Assembly (NCBI GenBank): GCA_963920765.1
Contig: OY987250.1
Coordinates: 310,001-374,000, forward strand
Reading direction: 5' to 3'
DNA length: 64,000 bases
Source of the DNA: Ulota crispa
Lineage: Eukaryota; Streptophyta; Bryopsida; Orthotrichales; Orthotrichaceae
Below the pieces are notes generated by a model, which was not told the DNA's origin, ran no database searches, and saw nothing but the letters and a program-made list of their open reading frames with translations. The position numbers were made by a program, and so were the translations under genes. This document shows positions 1 through 12,870 of the stretch, piece by piece. Numbering within the stretch: the first letter of the stretch is position 1; every line of letters starts with the position of its first letter.

Positions 1-2440
1 CGGGGACAGGGGAACGCGAACTTAATGGCACCATGCATTCCAAAAATATGCAACAGCTTCACTTAGGACAGGTGAGCTTCCTAACTGAACTCATTGGTAA
101 AGGAATATTATAATTTTCACTGAACCAGTACATTGACGTGGAACACATGTAGTTTAAGCATGTTAAATTCCAATTTTTAGACTCCAAGTGCTAACAGCAC
201 AGCACTCTTTGTGAAATGGATTTTTAAATAAACACCCCACAATACCAACTCCGATTATATTGGCGCTTGCACGCAATATCAGAAACACTTGTTAATGATT
301 CATTGAAAAGATCATTTGCAGGTAGTTGTTCTAGACTTATAGAATTCCACTCCGGATATTAAAATAATGGCATGTCGTTCTAGGGGATGGTCAGATAGTA
401 TGGTTTGAGACATTCAATTTGCAGGAAGATGTTCTAATTGCAGTGTTTGTTTGGATGACAAGTACAGGCAGTTGCTTTTACCAACGTTAATGAAGGTGAA
501 CATCAAGGCTGAGGTGAGATGTTGTAGACATAGAAATATATCAGGTATTTCAATTTATATGTTTGTAAAAGATCTTATTAATGGAATTGGACTTCAAATG
601 TAATGTTTGGATAGAGTTTAGTGGCACTGCTAGCTAGTTGTTTAGCGGCATAGTTGCAAATGAGAAGCACTTGCTAGGAGGAACATAGACTTGGAAATCT
701 ATGTGAGGAGTGAAATAGTTTTTGTGTTTCAAAATTTTCCTTTTGTGAATCACAGCATTTCATTCATGTGATGATAAATTTGTGCACATATTGTCAATAG
801 TGGCATTGATAATAGGTAATTCTGTAGTGAGGAGAGGATTCATCTGTTGTTGATAACTAATGAAATCCTTCACAATGTTGCAAAGGAGGACATGCTGAAT
901 GGACGTTATGTATGCGTTGAGTTGCAGTTGACCCTCTCAAAGGAAAGAGGAGGTCCAGAGGATTTTGGAGTTTGTGCAAATAGTTGGTGCCGTTGAGGCA
1001 CAGGTAGTGCAATGGCATTGCCTTTTTAGCATTTTGTTGGTTTGTTTTGTACTTGCATCCAAAGATGATGGGAGAACCAAGAGTACATTGTGCTGCAACT
1101 ATGAGAGGAAATTCAATATAGTTATTTCTCTTGACGGATTTGAAGTTTTTGGAAATTTAGCTTCTTCAGGTTATCTAGTGGCTAGTGTGTAGTTTGCTTT
1201 ATGTGCAAACAGAGTTATAATAATATGTATGTACTACACGTTTGGGTACGTTTGTGGAACACTAGTTTTGTATGCGGGAAAGCCCATGTACAGTGAGTTG
1301 ATGGCAAAATAACATTGGTATAGGACATGATCAGGAGTCATCCTAAAAAAATAACGATGTTTTCACTGCACAAAGGGCATTGTGTGGTTATCAATCGAGA
1401 CTAGAGAGGATACACTGTATATCTACTAGTACAGCGCAAAATGAAGTTCTCTAGATGGATATCAACCGGATATGGAAACCCGTTAGGATCTCAACGAGTA
1501 TCAGTCCATATTAAGTATGAACATGAACATACGTTTTACAAGCACGTGTTGCTGGACTTGTGAATGCAATTCTATTTCTAAGACGATAAAAATTGGAGGA
1601 CCATTATTATTGCCGCAATTAGGGTCGATTTCTCGTACAATGAGGATGACTAAATATATATTACTTTACAGTCGCATTCCACCAAGGGGTGATGTGAATA
1701 TAGCAAGAATTACCCCTTTCACCTTAACCATTCTGACAAGATAATTGAGAGAGTTTGGTCAATTACATGACCGAAGCAAGGCGTCCTAACTGACAGCACA
1801 AATGATGAGCTTCAATTTATTAATAGTAGGTTTGGTTGTACCTGCCCTTGTAGTGTTGCCATCAAATTGGATGTGACATTTTAAAAGTCAAAATATGCCT
1901 AATTGATCCATAAACTCAGATTTTATCTTGAACAAGTTCAGATTTCTTAAAATATAAAGACACAATAAAGTGCATCAGATTCTAATGATACATTTAAATT
2001 TCATACACAACTTGTAAAGCAAGGCATGTCAGGGTTTAATTTTTTTTGGTCCCTTTCTTGGTGGAGAATATCTCAAGGGAACTGAAATCGTTGCAGGGTT
2101 GCTAGGAGGCGAGCTTGTGAGCGGGAGCCCATGAACCTATGAGCATGTGAACGGTTAGTTTCAGACCTTAAAATTTACAAAGAGGTTCTATTACCATGGG
2201 TTTAGGGTGACCAGGAGAAGCCGCACACCTACTATTGTGAAACAAGTAATGGGATAGCCTTCACAAATGGTATGTATTCCGCGGTCCTACCATCTCAAAT
2301 AATTAATTTTTGTTTCTTTATGTGTATTGCTTGACGTATAAATGTATTTCATATTGGTGCAATCTAGCTTGTTTTGGGACCTCTCATATGTTGTTTAAAT
2401 TTTTCTTCATTCAATTAGTACCGGAGACTAGGTTATTTTT
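1..2440. other. AT-rich spacer, no gene recognised
   Basis: Reading frames on both strands are short (at most about 75 codons) and resemble no family I know. No splice-bounded exon, tRNA-like fold or repeat pair was recognised. A distant exon of a gene lying outside the window cannot be excluded. Confidence 0.6.
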
Positions 2441-2442
2441 TT

Positions 2443-2765
2443 GAACATTTGTCCAAGAATGATCTTGAAGACAATGTAGTGTTTGTGAAAATAAATTACA
2501 AACTTCCAGTGGAAGTTTCTTCTATAATGGTTCTATTATTTGAACATTCTTCCAAGAATGATGTCCAAGGATGGCTACTGTTTGCAAAGAGATGGACTTG
2601 AACATTCTTCCAAGAATGATTTCATAAGGTGCTACATGTCCGTGAAAAAACGAACTTGAATGTTCTTCCAAGAATGATGTCCTAGAGATGCTACTGTTCA
2701 CAAAAAAATGCACCTCACTCCATTGAGGTTTACTGCAAGTGAACATTATGCCAAGAATGATGTTC
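2443..2765. repeat. Five-copy degenerate repeat with heat-shock-element-like core
   Basis: A core close to GAACATTCTTCCAAGAATGA recurs at about 2443, 2542, 2600, 2658 and 2741. The spacing is 58 to 99 bases, and the text between copies is partly alike (words such as ATGTCC, GCTACTGTT and CAAAAAAATG return). The core is nearly palindromic (CATTCTT-CC-AAGAATG) and contains GAA/TTC blocks like a heat shock element. It could be an eroded minisatellite or a cluster of protein-binding sites. No gene start is visible next to it. Confidence 0.7.
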
Positions 2766-4330
2766 TAGGAGTATCACTGCCCATGAACATTTTCAACATA
2801 TTTCTTACAAAGTAATAGAACTTCTACTGTGTGTTGCATGTAGAACTTCAACCTAGAAGAGCTGGCGGATATGCCTATTTGCAATTTGTCGAAGACCGTC
2901 TACAACAAGTGGCTTCAAATGTCTAGTAATCGTGGAGGTAATATATTTGAAGCTACTTGTGATGACGGCTGTTTTGTTCTTCTCTATTTGTGACCAAATA
3001 ATTATACCCAAAACTATACACTCACTACTGCTCATCAGATCTGAACTCACGCTTCGACAACCCGTGTTTTACACTACCAAGTCATGCCAAATCAAATTCC
3101 CTCAATTTTTGCACCTACTCTTCTTTTTCTTGAATACTACCTATTTAATTTTATTAATGCCCTGTCATGTGCTACAACGATTTAGAAAACCTCAAACATT
3201 TGGCTTAATCCACTTCAACTACACGGTCATAGGTGCAACCCAATATCCATGGTAATAGGACCCCATTCTTAATTTGAGTACTATTTTCATGTAATTACTA
3301 CAATTGTTTAAACTCATCACTGTAAATTTTCATTTATGCTTCAAATGTTTAGGATTTAGGCTCCATGCTCATGACTTTCCCACTCCCGGCTCACAAGCTC
3401 ATTGCTCGCCGCTCCCCCAATAGCGTCGTTGGGGTAGAGACATGGAGCTACATTGAAAACCCCACCCAATCCATGCATTTGCATCGTAGTTGGGATTCAT
3501 GAGAAGGACTAAACTTCATGTTTAAAAAAAAAACCTACTTTTTAGGAAAATTACCCACATCATCATCAGACAACACTCTTGGGTTTTCTCAAGATACTAG
3601 TTGAAAAGATAAAATTTTGGGGATTCCCAACATCTTAAAAAAAATTTGAGTGCAACCTTGCTTGCAATTGCATCATCACCTTTCATTATGGAACTTCTAG
3701 GTTGTCAAACTTCAAGAGGAAGGAGCATCAACGTGACATAAGTTTTCTTGCACAAGGTACCACATGTGATAACCAGCAACATTATCTCCTTTTTCAACTT
3801 CCAACTTTGACATGTGGTGAAACTAAATGGCATCTTCAAAGACATCACATAATTATAGTATGATTATAATCGTGTTGATACGCAATGATAATGGCGCTGA
3901 CTTATGCAGATTGGCCCTTTACACATATGACACTACTCAACATGTGTTGCAAATTATCCAACAAGGCGATGGCAGCTTCCTTTAGCGTGAATTCTATGGC
4001 TGTACTGTATATCTACCCACCATACATGCACACTGCCACAGGACATGTTGACATTGCTTAATCCTTGGGTTCTAATGTAGAAATAGACTTCTATAGAAAA
4101 GAAAGACTTTAAACAAAATCAACTTTTAAGCAATCTAGGGCAAATGTACTACCTAGTAAAATCGATTGCGGCTCAATTGTGTAGAGTGCGATAAAATGTA
4201 CAGTGTAGCTACAAGACACACTATTCCTGATCTCACAACTGATGTACTCTGCTGCCTAAGATATGCAAAATTGGGAAATAACCAAAAGGCTCACGGTGCT
4301 TCTCTGAATAGAGAAGGCGATGGTTAAGAA
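2766..4330. other. Spacer and probable 3' UTR of the PSAT1-type gene
   Basis: No recognisable coding region. The part next to 4330, roughly 4080-4330, lies directly after the minus-strand stop codon and probably holds the 3' untranslated region. The rest is AT-rich with only short frames. A 107-codon frame at 2932-3255 is hydrophobic but resembles nothing I recognise and has no splice or codon-use support. Confidence 0.5.
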
Positions 4331-7300
4331 TCAGATGTAGCGCAAGATGTGATCCTTGTCAGAAGAAGCTTGCAGTCGGCAACTTTGGCCCAGATGGACA
4401 TCTCCGAAAACATACCTGCACGTGAACTCACTCGCCGTACTCTTGTCAGTTCTTGGAGGTTAAAATATCCAAAATATTACTGACGTTAAAGCAAGAAGAA
4501 AATTGCGGCTAGACAAGCAATATCTTCGTTTAGCAGCTTCTGACACTGAATTAAAGAATAACAAAATGAACGGTTTACGAACAGTGACAAGGTGTCTCCA
4601 TTTCAGCCGCTCTCCAAATTAGCTGGCTAAAAGAACATAACTCCAAAACCCACTGAAAATTAACACAGAAGCGAACGTGGAAAAGTACCTATATTCACAT
4701 CTATCTGGGCAGCCACATCTTGCTTTTGCATAGTCCCAGAAACAATCCTCATCTCGCATAGGCTCTCGTCGTTCTGCATCAAATAACAACAGGCAGCAGC
4801 ATCAGCTACAACTGATGGAGTCATTTAAACGGTACATGTGCACTAACAGCATCCTCTTCAATTCCATAGCTGGATTTACAATCGAGCCAACAGTTGAAAT
4901 TGAAGACAGCGCCATGACCCAGGCGATGACCTTTTGATACAAATAGCCGCTTGGCATCTTTGTGGAAGCTGTGAAGAGTCTCCAACCAAAGCTCTCTCAG
5001 CAGAATTGTTGATCGTACAATATTGCGGTGGTCAACTGCAGATCCACAAGATCCACAAGCAAGAGTTAGACAACTATCTGTACTTCATATTATCTATATT
5101 ATAAAGCCTAAAGTGTCTGTCTGTAAAGCAATATAATTCTCTTATGAACACCAAAAATTCAGTTAGAGAGGGGGAAGGGAAAAGGTACCCAAAGGGAGGG
5201 TGAAAAGCCATTAAAACTATTTTCTAAACTCTCTAATACAAGTTTGAAATCTTCTATTATAAAGTATTGGGTGTTAAGCACCGGGTGTATGTCGGTCACC
5301 CAAAATTTGAAATTCAAGCGGAGGATGGGAGAGGAAAGGGCAGGATGAAAAGTCACCAAAAACTGAGGCACAGCGCAAAGCGCGTGCAAGGCATACTCGT
5401 ATTACATAAATCACGACACGGAAAAGTTGAATATGAGTTTTTCAAACGAGCAACACGATTTATTTCGCACTGTATAACCTTTGTTTTGGCTACCTACATT
5501 ACTCACGTACTTTTATCAAGTTCCCAAACAGCTGTTCGCTTTCCTGGAAGACTAACTCCATCTTCGTAATACGTGATATATTTCACTCTACTATCTCGAG
5601 TCATATTGGAGACAATGTCGGATTCCCAATCATGTTCCACATTCAATTGCTCCTGCATATCTGTAGCTTCATGCGCAGTCTGCATTTCATCCACCGAGCG
5701 TTTAATAGGACAGATAATCTAATTCTGAGGACAAAGCTTCGAGCGGATTCAAGTAGTCAGAGGTAACACGGACTGTAATAAGTACCTCAGCAATTCCCAG
5801 GAGACTAAGGTCAAGGTGTATGAGGTTCAAATGCAATGCTAGGATGCCGTTCTGTCCACTACTTTCTACGGAAAAGCCGTGGAAAAATGCTCTGCAAACA
5901 GCCAGCTATCTGAGGTTGTACTGAGCAACGTAACCTACTAATGCATCTGAGCAGATAAAATTTCAAGTTCTACTCGTAGAAGTGCAAGAAGAAACCTGTG
6001 GAGTTCTGGTAATGTTCACTTGTGGACCAAGCCATGTCTTGCAGTACGATAAAGAATTATATGGCACCTGCGAACAACCCATTATTAGATCTATTATTCT
6101 GCCACGACGATAGAAAGTTGTAATAATCTAGCACATCAAAGGAAAGAACTGCAACAATACAGCATTAAGTAGAATGGACTCACCGAAGCATCACCACTTG
6201 ATGAACCGGTGCTGTCATTCACTTTGATTCCTGACCTGCTCCCAGGAAATTCATCAAGATTCGAAATAAAATGCAAATCCGATGCTCCAAACAGCGAAAC
6301 ATCCCAAGAAGGAAGAAAACATAATAAAATGCATCATGAAAGTTATCCTCGAAAAGGGTGGCATCAAAAGTATAACTCTACATGTTTACCCACGGTTGAT
6401 CAAGAAGCAAGCACGAGAGGATGCTTCACCAGGTAGCAAATGGCAAAATGAATGAAAAGGCTGAAAGCAATACACGCCAACTAACCTTGACTGCAGGAGA
6501 CCTCCTTCAGTTTCGTAAATAATATCGGTCATAAGCCAATTATCAGGGTACGGTTTACCACTAGGTGAATAGCGATAACCCACCTGACCAAAAGAACCCG
6601 GCAAAATTCCAACTTTATTCCAAGATGCATGATCCTTACAAGCTTCCAATTGCTAGCGCAAACAGCAATGGCATACCTCTCTTAATCATCACTTAATCCT
6701 GCATTCCTGCATACATGGTCTCGAAAAGAAAGAAAGGAGTCAATGAGACGCTCAATATAAACAGTCGTACTCGTAATAAACTTACCTCTGTTTTCATATC
6801 CACGCCATAAATGCAATAGATGTTCTTGATTGGCGGCCTTGACCACGGTGTCAACGGATTCAAAACTGGGTCCTCCATGTAGTACCTGTCATCACAGAAA
6901 TTATTACCATCTGTAACCATATCAAATGCACGTTCTCTATCGTGAATGCCCCAATCAACCTCGCCTTCTGTTTCTAGTATGAGAGACCAACCATACCTAA
7001 AGACATCATAGAAGAGAGGCATCATAGTACACTTTCTCAAAGACACAAGTCCAAAGTATCATGTCTATAAATTGTATCAAAATAAGAGTTGATGCAGTAC
7101 TTGATGAGATGTTGAAGTGCATAAGAACTGTTGATATCATGCTCCACAATATCCTGCAAGAAAGTCCCAGTAGAAACTTGGAGTGCTGAATAAGATTTTT
7201 GAGATGGCGTACTGCATTGAGATGTTTGACCCATGATATCTGGTGCAAGTGGGTCGATTGGGTGAGCAACCAACTCTGTGGCCGGACAGCTACCTAGATT

Positions 7301-10185
7301 ATCACAAACAAACCAGGCTGTCAATCCAGTAAAAATAACAGCAACAGACAGCATTTACATCGTACAACTAGGACCAAGTTCAGGATATTATCATAGCCAA
7401 ACTACTTGGTACAAGTCAAGAAAAGAAACTAAAGTAAAATGCATTCATAAGTAAGGGAAACATATAGGAAAATCAATATAATGCAAAAGTGATTCGTTAT
7501 CCTTTGTGATTACCCTACTTTACCCTCTAAGAAAAGTCCGTACCCTTGGTTACCTGGAGAGGCTGGCAAATCGATTTTCAAAAGAGCGACAGGCCAATTC
7601 GACCAATTCCCTTCGAACTCCCTCTTATCACAGACCAGGTATGGTCCCTCCAAAGGATTACTTCCTCTAAAGTTACTGAACCTCTTGTGATTCACATGGC
7701 AGTGCTTCGAGAATGGCAGCATCCAAAGAGATGAAGCAAACGAATTGCACATCATCCTTGCTGTTCCCTGTTTTTGTAAAAGTATTCTGGCGAAGTTAGT
7801 GCACTTCTTAGATTCCATCGAATTTTTACGAATTTCACTGCAATGATATAAACCTCAACATTCCCTCGAGCACAACCGTCAAATACACACTACACATGAA
7901 TGTTACATGATTGTATTATCTTGTTATCTCAATGGCACAATGAATTTTCTTGGTGCAGCCCAGTAAATATTCTTGCAAGATTCACATAAAACCTAAAAAA
8001 CATCCTTGCAAATACCACTTTCGAGAATTCTACATTTGGAAGGCAAAACTTTGTATAATACAAAACTCTCGTGTCGTTAAGAGGAACATGATGCAATGAA
8101 GCAAGAGAAAATTGGAGCAAACTTTACATCGGAAATTGGTAGCCCAAAACTGACGCCTGACATAAGCGCCTTCACAGATTCAGCTGCACCTAGCAATGGA
8201 GCACCTGAGGCCCAGCCCATAAACCCAATCAGAGAGCCTCGAATAGTAGACCAATAGTTAATTTATGTTATAAGAGAACTTGTAACTGATTATATCTTCA
8301 AAGGGAAAGAAGACAATCAGGTCAACTAGAGATGTAAACAAAGGATCGCCATGAACGTGTACAGTGAAATGACGACATAACCGCAAGCAATATCTGATCT
8401 GTCAAAATCCATAGGTAATTGGGAGGAAGAGAGGCAGGCAGACCAACAGAATGATATGCGTGAATATGGTGATCGAGCCACTCCAAGTAGTGTTTGGGAG
8501 CAATCTCCAACTTCAGCCATTCTAGAAAATAGCGAAACACGTTATTCCCCATTGAGTGGGCATACACTAGAGAAGGACCTCCACGCAACTTCCGGGCGGT
8601 CTCGAATATTATCCTGAACATTATGAACAAAAGAGACGGTAAGTACCATACCGGTAGTACAGAAAAGAGGTTCATGAACCAATATTATCAGCTCATACAG
8701 TAGTGTTCTTGACCAGGACAGCCTAAAGCAAGTACATTGCGTTGTTTTACACTACTGATCTTTCAAGAGCGAAACCTTCTCTTATCACCACCCGTCTAAA
8801 TATCCGAAATCAAGAGCGCGGTTTCCAGCACAACATTTACTTGAGCTTGTGAAAGTAGAGGTCTCGCTCCTCTAACATTGCCCCTGGTAAACGCCAGTCA
8901 TAAGGCACTGCAACAATAGCGTCTGGCTCAATTCCAAATTCCACGAGCCAGTTGACCCACTCTCGCCAGACGGATGACAATGCGCCTGCAACATCGGGCC
9001 AGATCAGGCGACAAGAATGAGGGGAACTTCTGTATCCACTTAGCACCATCGCACCTCCATAAGCAGAATACAATTGTGCAATGCGTAGAGTAGACGAATA
9101 ATAATTGCATTGATTTCATCGTGTTGCATAGCAGCAGAGAATCAACAGCAATGGGGGATACAGAGTCCATTTCACACACCCGTAATGTAGCCTGGATCCA
9201 GCTCCGTGATGGCAGAAAGCCCCGTATCTGGGCGCGACTTGCACTCAGGGTGGTCCGCTTGAGTCACAGGTTCAAGTAGCATACACTTCAGCCAGCAATT
9301 GAGCACGGACAATACCTGCCAGTTCAAAATAACTAGAATGATGAACAAAGTTGACTGACGGATGTTAAGCCCAATGCGAAAACGAGTTTCTAGATTAACA
9401 TGACGATTGTCCATGGAAAATGCTACAGCGTCCGGAACATGTGGGCCAAGTGAATGTGGAAGTGTAATCAAAGTCGGATCAAAGTAGTGGATCACTAGAT
9501 CTTGCCATGTCAGCCCATGCACGATACTGTCCCTTCAACAGTAGTACTTTTCCTTGAATTTTTCAATAAACAGGCCGCTCATCAATAAACATGCTGGGTT
9601 TGGAACGAATCCCGCACGTCTTTGCACAAGATGGTGCTTGTCTCCCTCACTCACATTCAGCTGGAACGAAACAAATAGAGCCGAATTACAACGGGAAAAT
9701 GGAAGCTCCTGGCCAGCAGTTTTCAAGAAACGACTACTACAGGAATGATGAAGATCAGGACATGAATGTATGTGGCGGTAGAGAGACTGCCACAAACACG
9801 AAAATTGTCACGTCCAGACCAGAATTTCAGAAACCTGGAAAAAGTAAAGACAAAAGGATGAGGGAAAGCGCTAGAAGAAAGAAGGGCGAGTTAGAACACG
9901 CGTAGGACGAAAGGGAGGGGGGGGGGGCAAAATTGATAGAAGCACCTTCTTGGTATCGAGCCACACGGGATCGAGAGGCTGAAAATTGAGGGGAGAGTAA
10001 GGGCAGTCTAGCAGAGCCCAAGCGCGCAAGCGCGAAGAAGCGAAGCCAGGAATGATGATGCCAGAGACAGGCAGGGATGTGGAGGCCCATCCGCCCTTGC
10101 GGGCACCGGCGCCTGCCACGCTAAGGGGCAGGGCCAGCAGAAGGAGCAGCAGGGCCGCGACGGACGAGAAGCCAAGGCGGGGCAT
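4331..10185 (-). CDS. PSAT1: Phospholipid:sterol O-acyltransferase (LCAT family), 15 exons
   Basis: Transfers an acyl group from a phospholipid to a free sterol, making sterol esters, probably in the endoplasmic reticulum. Exons on the minus strand: 10185-9946, 9315-9180, 8985-8841, 8613-8444, 8204-8128, 7767-7554, 7293-7101, 6885-6786, 6583-6486, 6235-6184, 6067-5996, 5679-5511, 5035-4931, 4773-4689, 4415-4331. They give 1941 nt and 646 aa, with all phases closing at GT-AG sites; Arabidopsis PSAT1 is about 633 aa. The chosen start gives a hydrophobic signal sequence (residues 1-24), followed by the family block SGIIIPGFASS. The nucleophile lies in AHSMGNN (Ser194) and the likely acid in GDASVP (Asp473). 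His502 and His515 are both conserved candidates for the base. The C-terminal Cys-rich part (DCFWDYAKARCGC) matches plant PSAT and separates it from PDAT and other plant LCAT-like enzymes. An in-frame ATG at 10410 would add 75 residues but hide the signal sequence, so I rejected it. No frameshift or missing exon was seen. Confidence 0.95.
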
Positions 10186-10541
10186 GGCGGGGGGGCAGGC
10201 ACCGAGTGAGCGAGTGAGTGAGGGAGCCTGGTGTCGGGATGAAAGAGAATTGCGAGAGACAGGCCAGATGCCGGCAGGCAGGGAGGCACAGCAAAGGGGA
10301 GTGCGGGAGCAATGGAGGGCGCCAGGACGGACGACGACCCCGGGGACAGCGCAAGGAAGAAGCGACAGGAGGCGCAGGCACTCGTGTGCCAGTGCCGCCG
10401 TGCTCTGCACGTGACTCTCTGCCTTTCGTCGTCGTCGTTCGTCCAGTGGACGTTCATATAAGTTATACTGTAAATAGAAAAATGGGCGAAGATGGGCGAA
10501 GAGACACCCGAAGGCCCTCCGGTGAATGGAGAGACGAGTAA
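10186..10541 (-). promoter_or_regulatory. GC-rich 5' flank and 5' UTR of the PSAT1-type gene
   Basis: This stretch is GC-rich, unlike the AT-rich DNA beyond it, and on the minus strand contains CT-rich runs like the pyrimidine patches of plant core promoters. An AT-rich TATA-like stretch lies at about 10453-10475, but I cannot assign a transcription start. The native promoter is cut off at 10541 by an inverted-repeat element. Several frames stay open here on both strands because GC-rich DNA has few stop codons. Confidence 0.5.
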
Positions 10542-10906
10542 GAGCATCTCTTGCAGCACGTCAAGATAGCCTTGTATTCCCTAGCCATAACGGTTTTCGC
10601 CTTTCAAGTTCTCAATAGCGCGCGATGTGTCCCTGTGCAAGTTTCGGGGTTTTGAGATTGAGCCTCATTCCCGTCAAATTTAAGCTTTCTCCATGTTCCC
10701 TTCACGGTCCCTCCCAAGCACTGTTTACGCATTGTTCACACACTCCATAGCCAGGTGTACTTGTGCCATTTGTTGTAACTCAGGTGCAGGTCAGGAAAGT
10801 TTGAAAGCTGCAGGAGAACTTCAAACGTTGCCATGAAGGTTCGCGTCATTCTCCCCATGAAACCTCATTTTTCTAGAGCTTGGAAAGCATGCTGCAGGAG
10901 ATGCCC
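10542..10906. mobile_element. Tourist/PIF-Harbinger-like MITE upstream of PSAT1
   Basis: Terminal inverted repeats read GAGCATCTCTTGCAGCACG at the left and GGGCATCTCCTGCAGCATG (reverse complement) at the right. The element is flanked by TAA on both sides (10539-10541 and 10907-10909), the 3-bp target duplication typical of PIF/Harbinger elements. It is 365 bp long and has no transposase. It starts about 360 bp upstream of the PSAT1 start codon and so may contribute promoter sequence. A related element lies at 58621-58944. Confidence 0.8.
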
Positions 10907-11031
10907 TAAGCTTATGTTTGTTGAAGACTCCACATCAAGGGCTCACAACAATGCAGGCTAAAGTCCTCGACAACAATACACTTGGACAATGAGGGTGTCC
11001 TCCAATCAATTGGGCTCTTTACATTGCCCCT

Positions 11032-11670
11032 TCAACCCCTATATGCCTGAGGCTTCTTTTGAGCTTCTAGGAATTTGCTCTAAACTGAACCAAAATCCAA
11101 CATTTTGATAAGTTGCATCAAATTTTTTAAATTTTAATCGTACAAATTCCAACCAAATATGTTAGAGATCACACAGGAAAAGAAAACACAACAATATCAC
11201 TTATGGATTCAAAGATTATAATGTTTGGTCATAAGGGAGTTAAAAGTGCAAAACGGACTTAAAGCCTTTCAATCTTCTTTTCACATATTGAATCTAAAAA
11301 GTTGGTCACAAAAAATATAAGGTTAAAGGATATCACATCCATAACCCCAATCACTTTACAGCTTTTCAAAATCTCTTCTACAATTTTCTTAAATGAATTT
11401 CTAGTGTAATTTTTTCTCCAAGATTTAGTGTAATTGAGGCTCATTTCCAAGAGATCTCAACACTACAAAATGTCAAGACCCTTGCATAAAATCTTGAACA
11501 AAAAAATCACAGTCAATCATTTTCAAAATTAGAATTTTGATGCTAAAACTGGACTTCAAAAAGAATAGCTCAAAACTATAAAATACTAAAAATTGCTACT
11601 TAGTTAGGTTTTTTGAACTTCAAAATATTGTCAACACCAAAATCTGGTGCCTCGGGCATTTAGGGGTTAA
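11032..11670 (+). mobile_element. TTAA-bounded non-autonomous element, copy A (piggyBac-like)
   Basis: Starts CCCCTATATGCC after TCAA (11032-11035, TTAA with one change) and ends GGCATTTAGGGG before TTAA (11667-11670). The 631-bp body is clearly homologous to copy C (16384-17007) along its whole length and to copy H (59661-60305) in reverse. A subterminal palindrome, CACCAAAATCTGGTG, lies near the right end. No long frame and no transposase. Confidence 0.75.
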
Positions 11671-12798
11671 TATTATTTGCTTTGGAGTCATTAAATGGCA
11701 CAGTATTTTGGTTAAGTTAAACACCACGGAGGATATGTAGAGGTGATTTTTAGTAAGTGATGTGGTGGATGTATGATGGACGGATGTTGTTTTCTTAGCA
11801 AGTTCCTTCTTTATTTAAAAGTTTCAATCAATAAGGTGTGAGAAAAATCCTTGGAACAAGGAACACACTCTTACATGCCTTGACATTATTGTTGAGCTTT
11901 TCAATGCTCATCAAAAAACAAAGGATGAGTGGTTATTGTCCCTACAACAACAAGTGCAAGTGTCTATACATTTTTACATTTGAAAATCCATAACTAGTTT
12001 TGAACACGTTGGTTGATTTTGCTATAACTCAACAGTTTAGGAAGGTCAACTCTCTACTATGATAATAGCAGTTCAATGGTTTTGAGCTATGTTATTAATA
12101 TAGTTCTTTGTAGATGTAGTACAAAAAAAATGACTTTAATCACACACTTTTGTAATGACCATATTGGAACTATTTCATCACACCAAATCGCTACAAAATT
12201 GTTGCAACTTTTTTATCTAATGAACTTACCATCATCTATATATAACAAAATCCTTCAAGGCTAATAGTTGATGCAAAAGAAAATGTTTTGTTGTTGCATT
12301 ACCAAGTACATTGCAAAAGAGTGGCTAATCTTTCATTTAAGGTATGTTTGATTCAACAAACTTCCTAAGAGTGGTTAAAATCCTATTGTTGCATACCCTT
12401 TGTGCAAGGTTCAATGTAAACATATACCCAAAAAAATTTACCATACACCTACCTTTTTGACAATTGGATTGATCAATGTTGAATCATTAATATGTAAAGG
12501 AATTAGACACGCAATTTCCAAATTTTTGAACTTGACCAAGTGCTATAATTCTCACTATTAAGAAAAGGTATTAGAATCAACATAATAGTGCTAATTTGGA
12601 CATCTCTAAAATATTTGTACTGATTAAGACGCTCTTTGTTTTTTAGGATATCTTGATTGGGCCCTGCTTTCTATGAAACCCAAAATAAAAATTTAAAAAA
12701 TAATAAAAATAATAAAAATAATAAAAATAATAAAAAACCAAATATAAATAACAAATTCAAAAAAAAATTGAAATTTTCTCATATGTGAAGTACATGGT
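11671..12798. other. AT-rich spacer with a short AATAAA microsatellite
   Basis: No gene recognised. About six tandem AATAAA-type units lie at 12699-12736. The only long-ish frame, 12076-12264, has no recognisable product. Confidence 0.6.
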
Positions 12799-12870
12799 TT
12801 AACCCCTCAATGCACAAGGCACAAAATTTTGGTGTTCATGAAACTTTAGGAAACTTTGAAACCTTGATTG
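12799..12870. mobile_element. Solo end of a TTAA-bounded element
   Basis: TTAA at 12799-12802 is followed by CCCCTCAATGCACAAGGCAC and then the palindrome CAAAATTTTGGTG, matching the end of copies A, C and H that carries this palindrome. No partner end was found downstream, so this is a truncated copy. The right limit given is approximate. Confidence 0.55.

Noticed and set aside
2443..2765. CRISPR-like array
   Set aside because: Repeat cores are imperfect, spacing varies from 58 to 99 bases, spacers resemble each other, and the DNA is eukaryotic.
9241..9290. tRNA-like B-box text (GGTTCAAGT)
   Set aside because: It lies inside PSAT1 exon 2 in coding sequence and no tRNA arms can be formed around it.
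9871..10559. Frames of 179-183 codons around the PSAT1 first exon
   Set aside because: The 179-codon frame holds the real exon 1 but starts 75 codons too early, and its extension would bury the signal sequence. The others are products of GC-rich composition.
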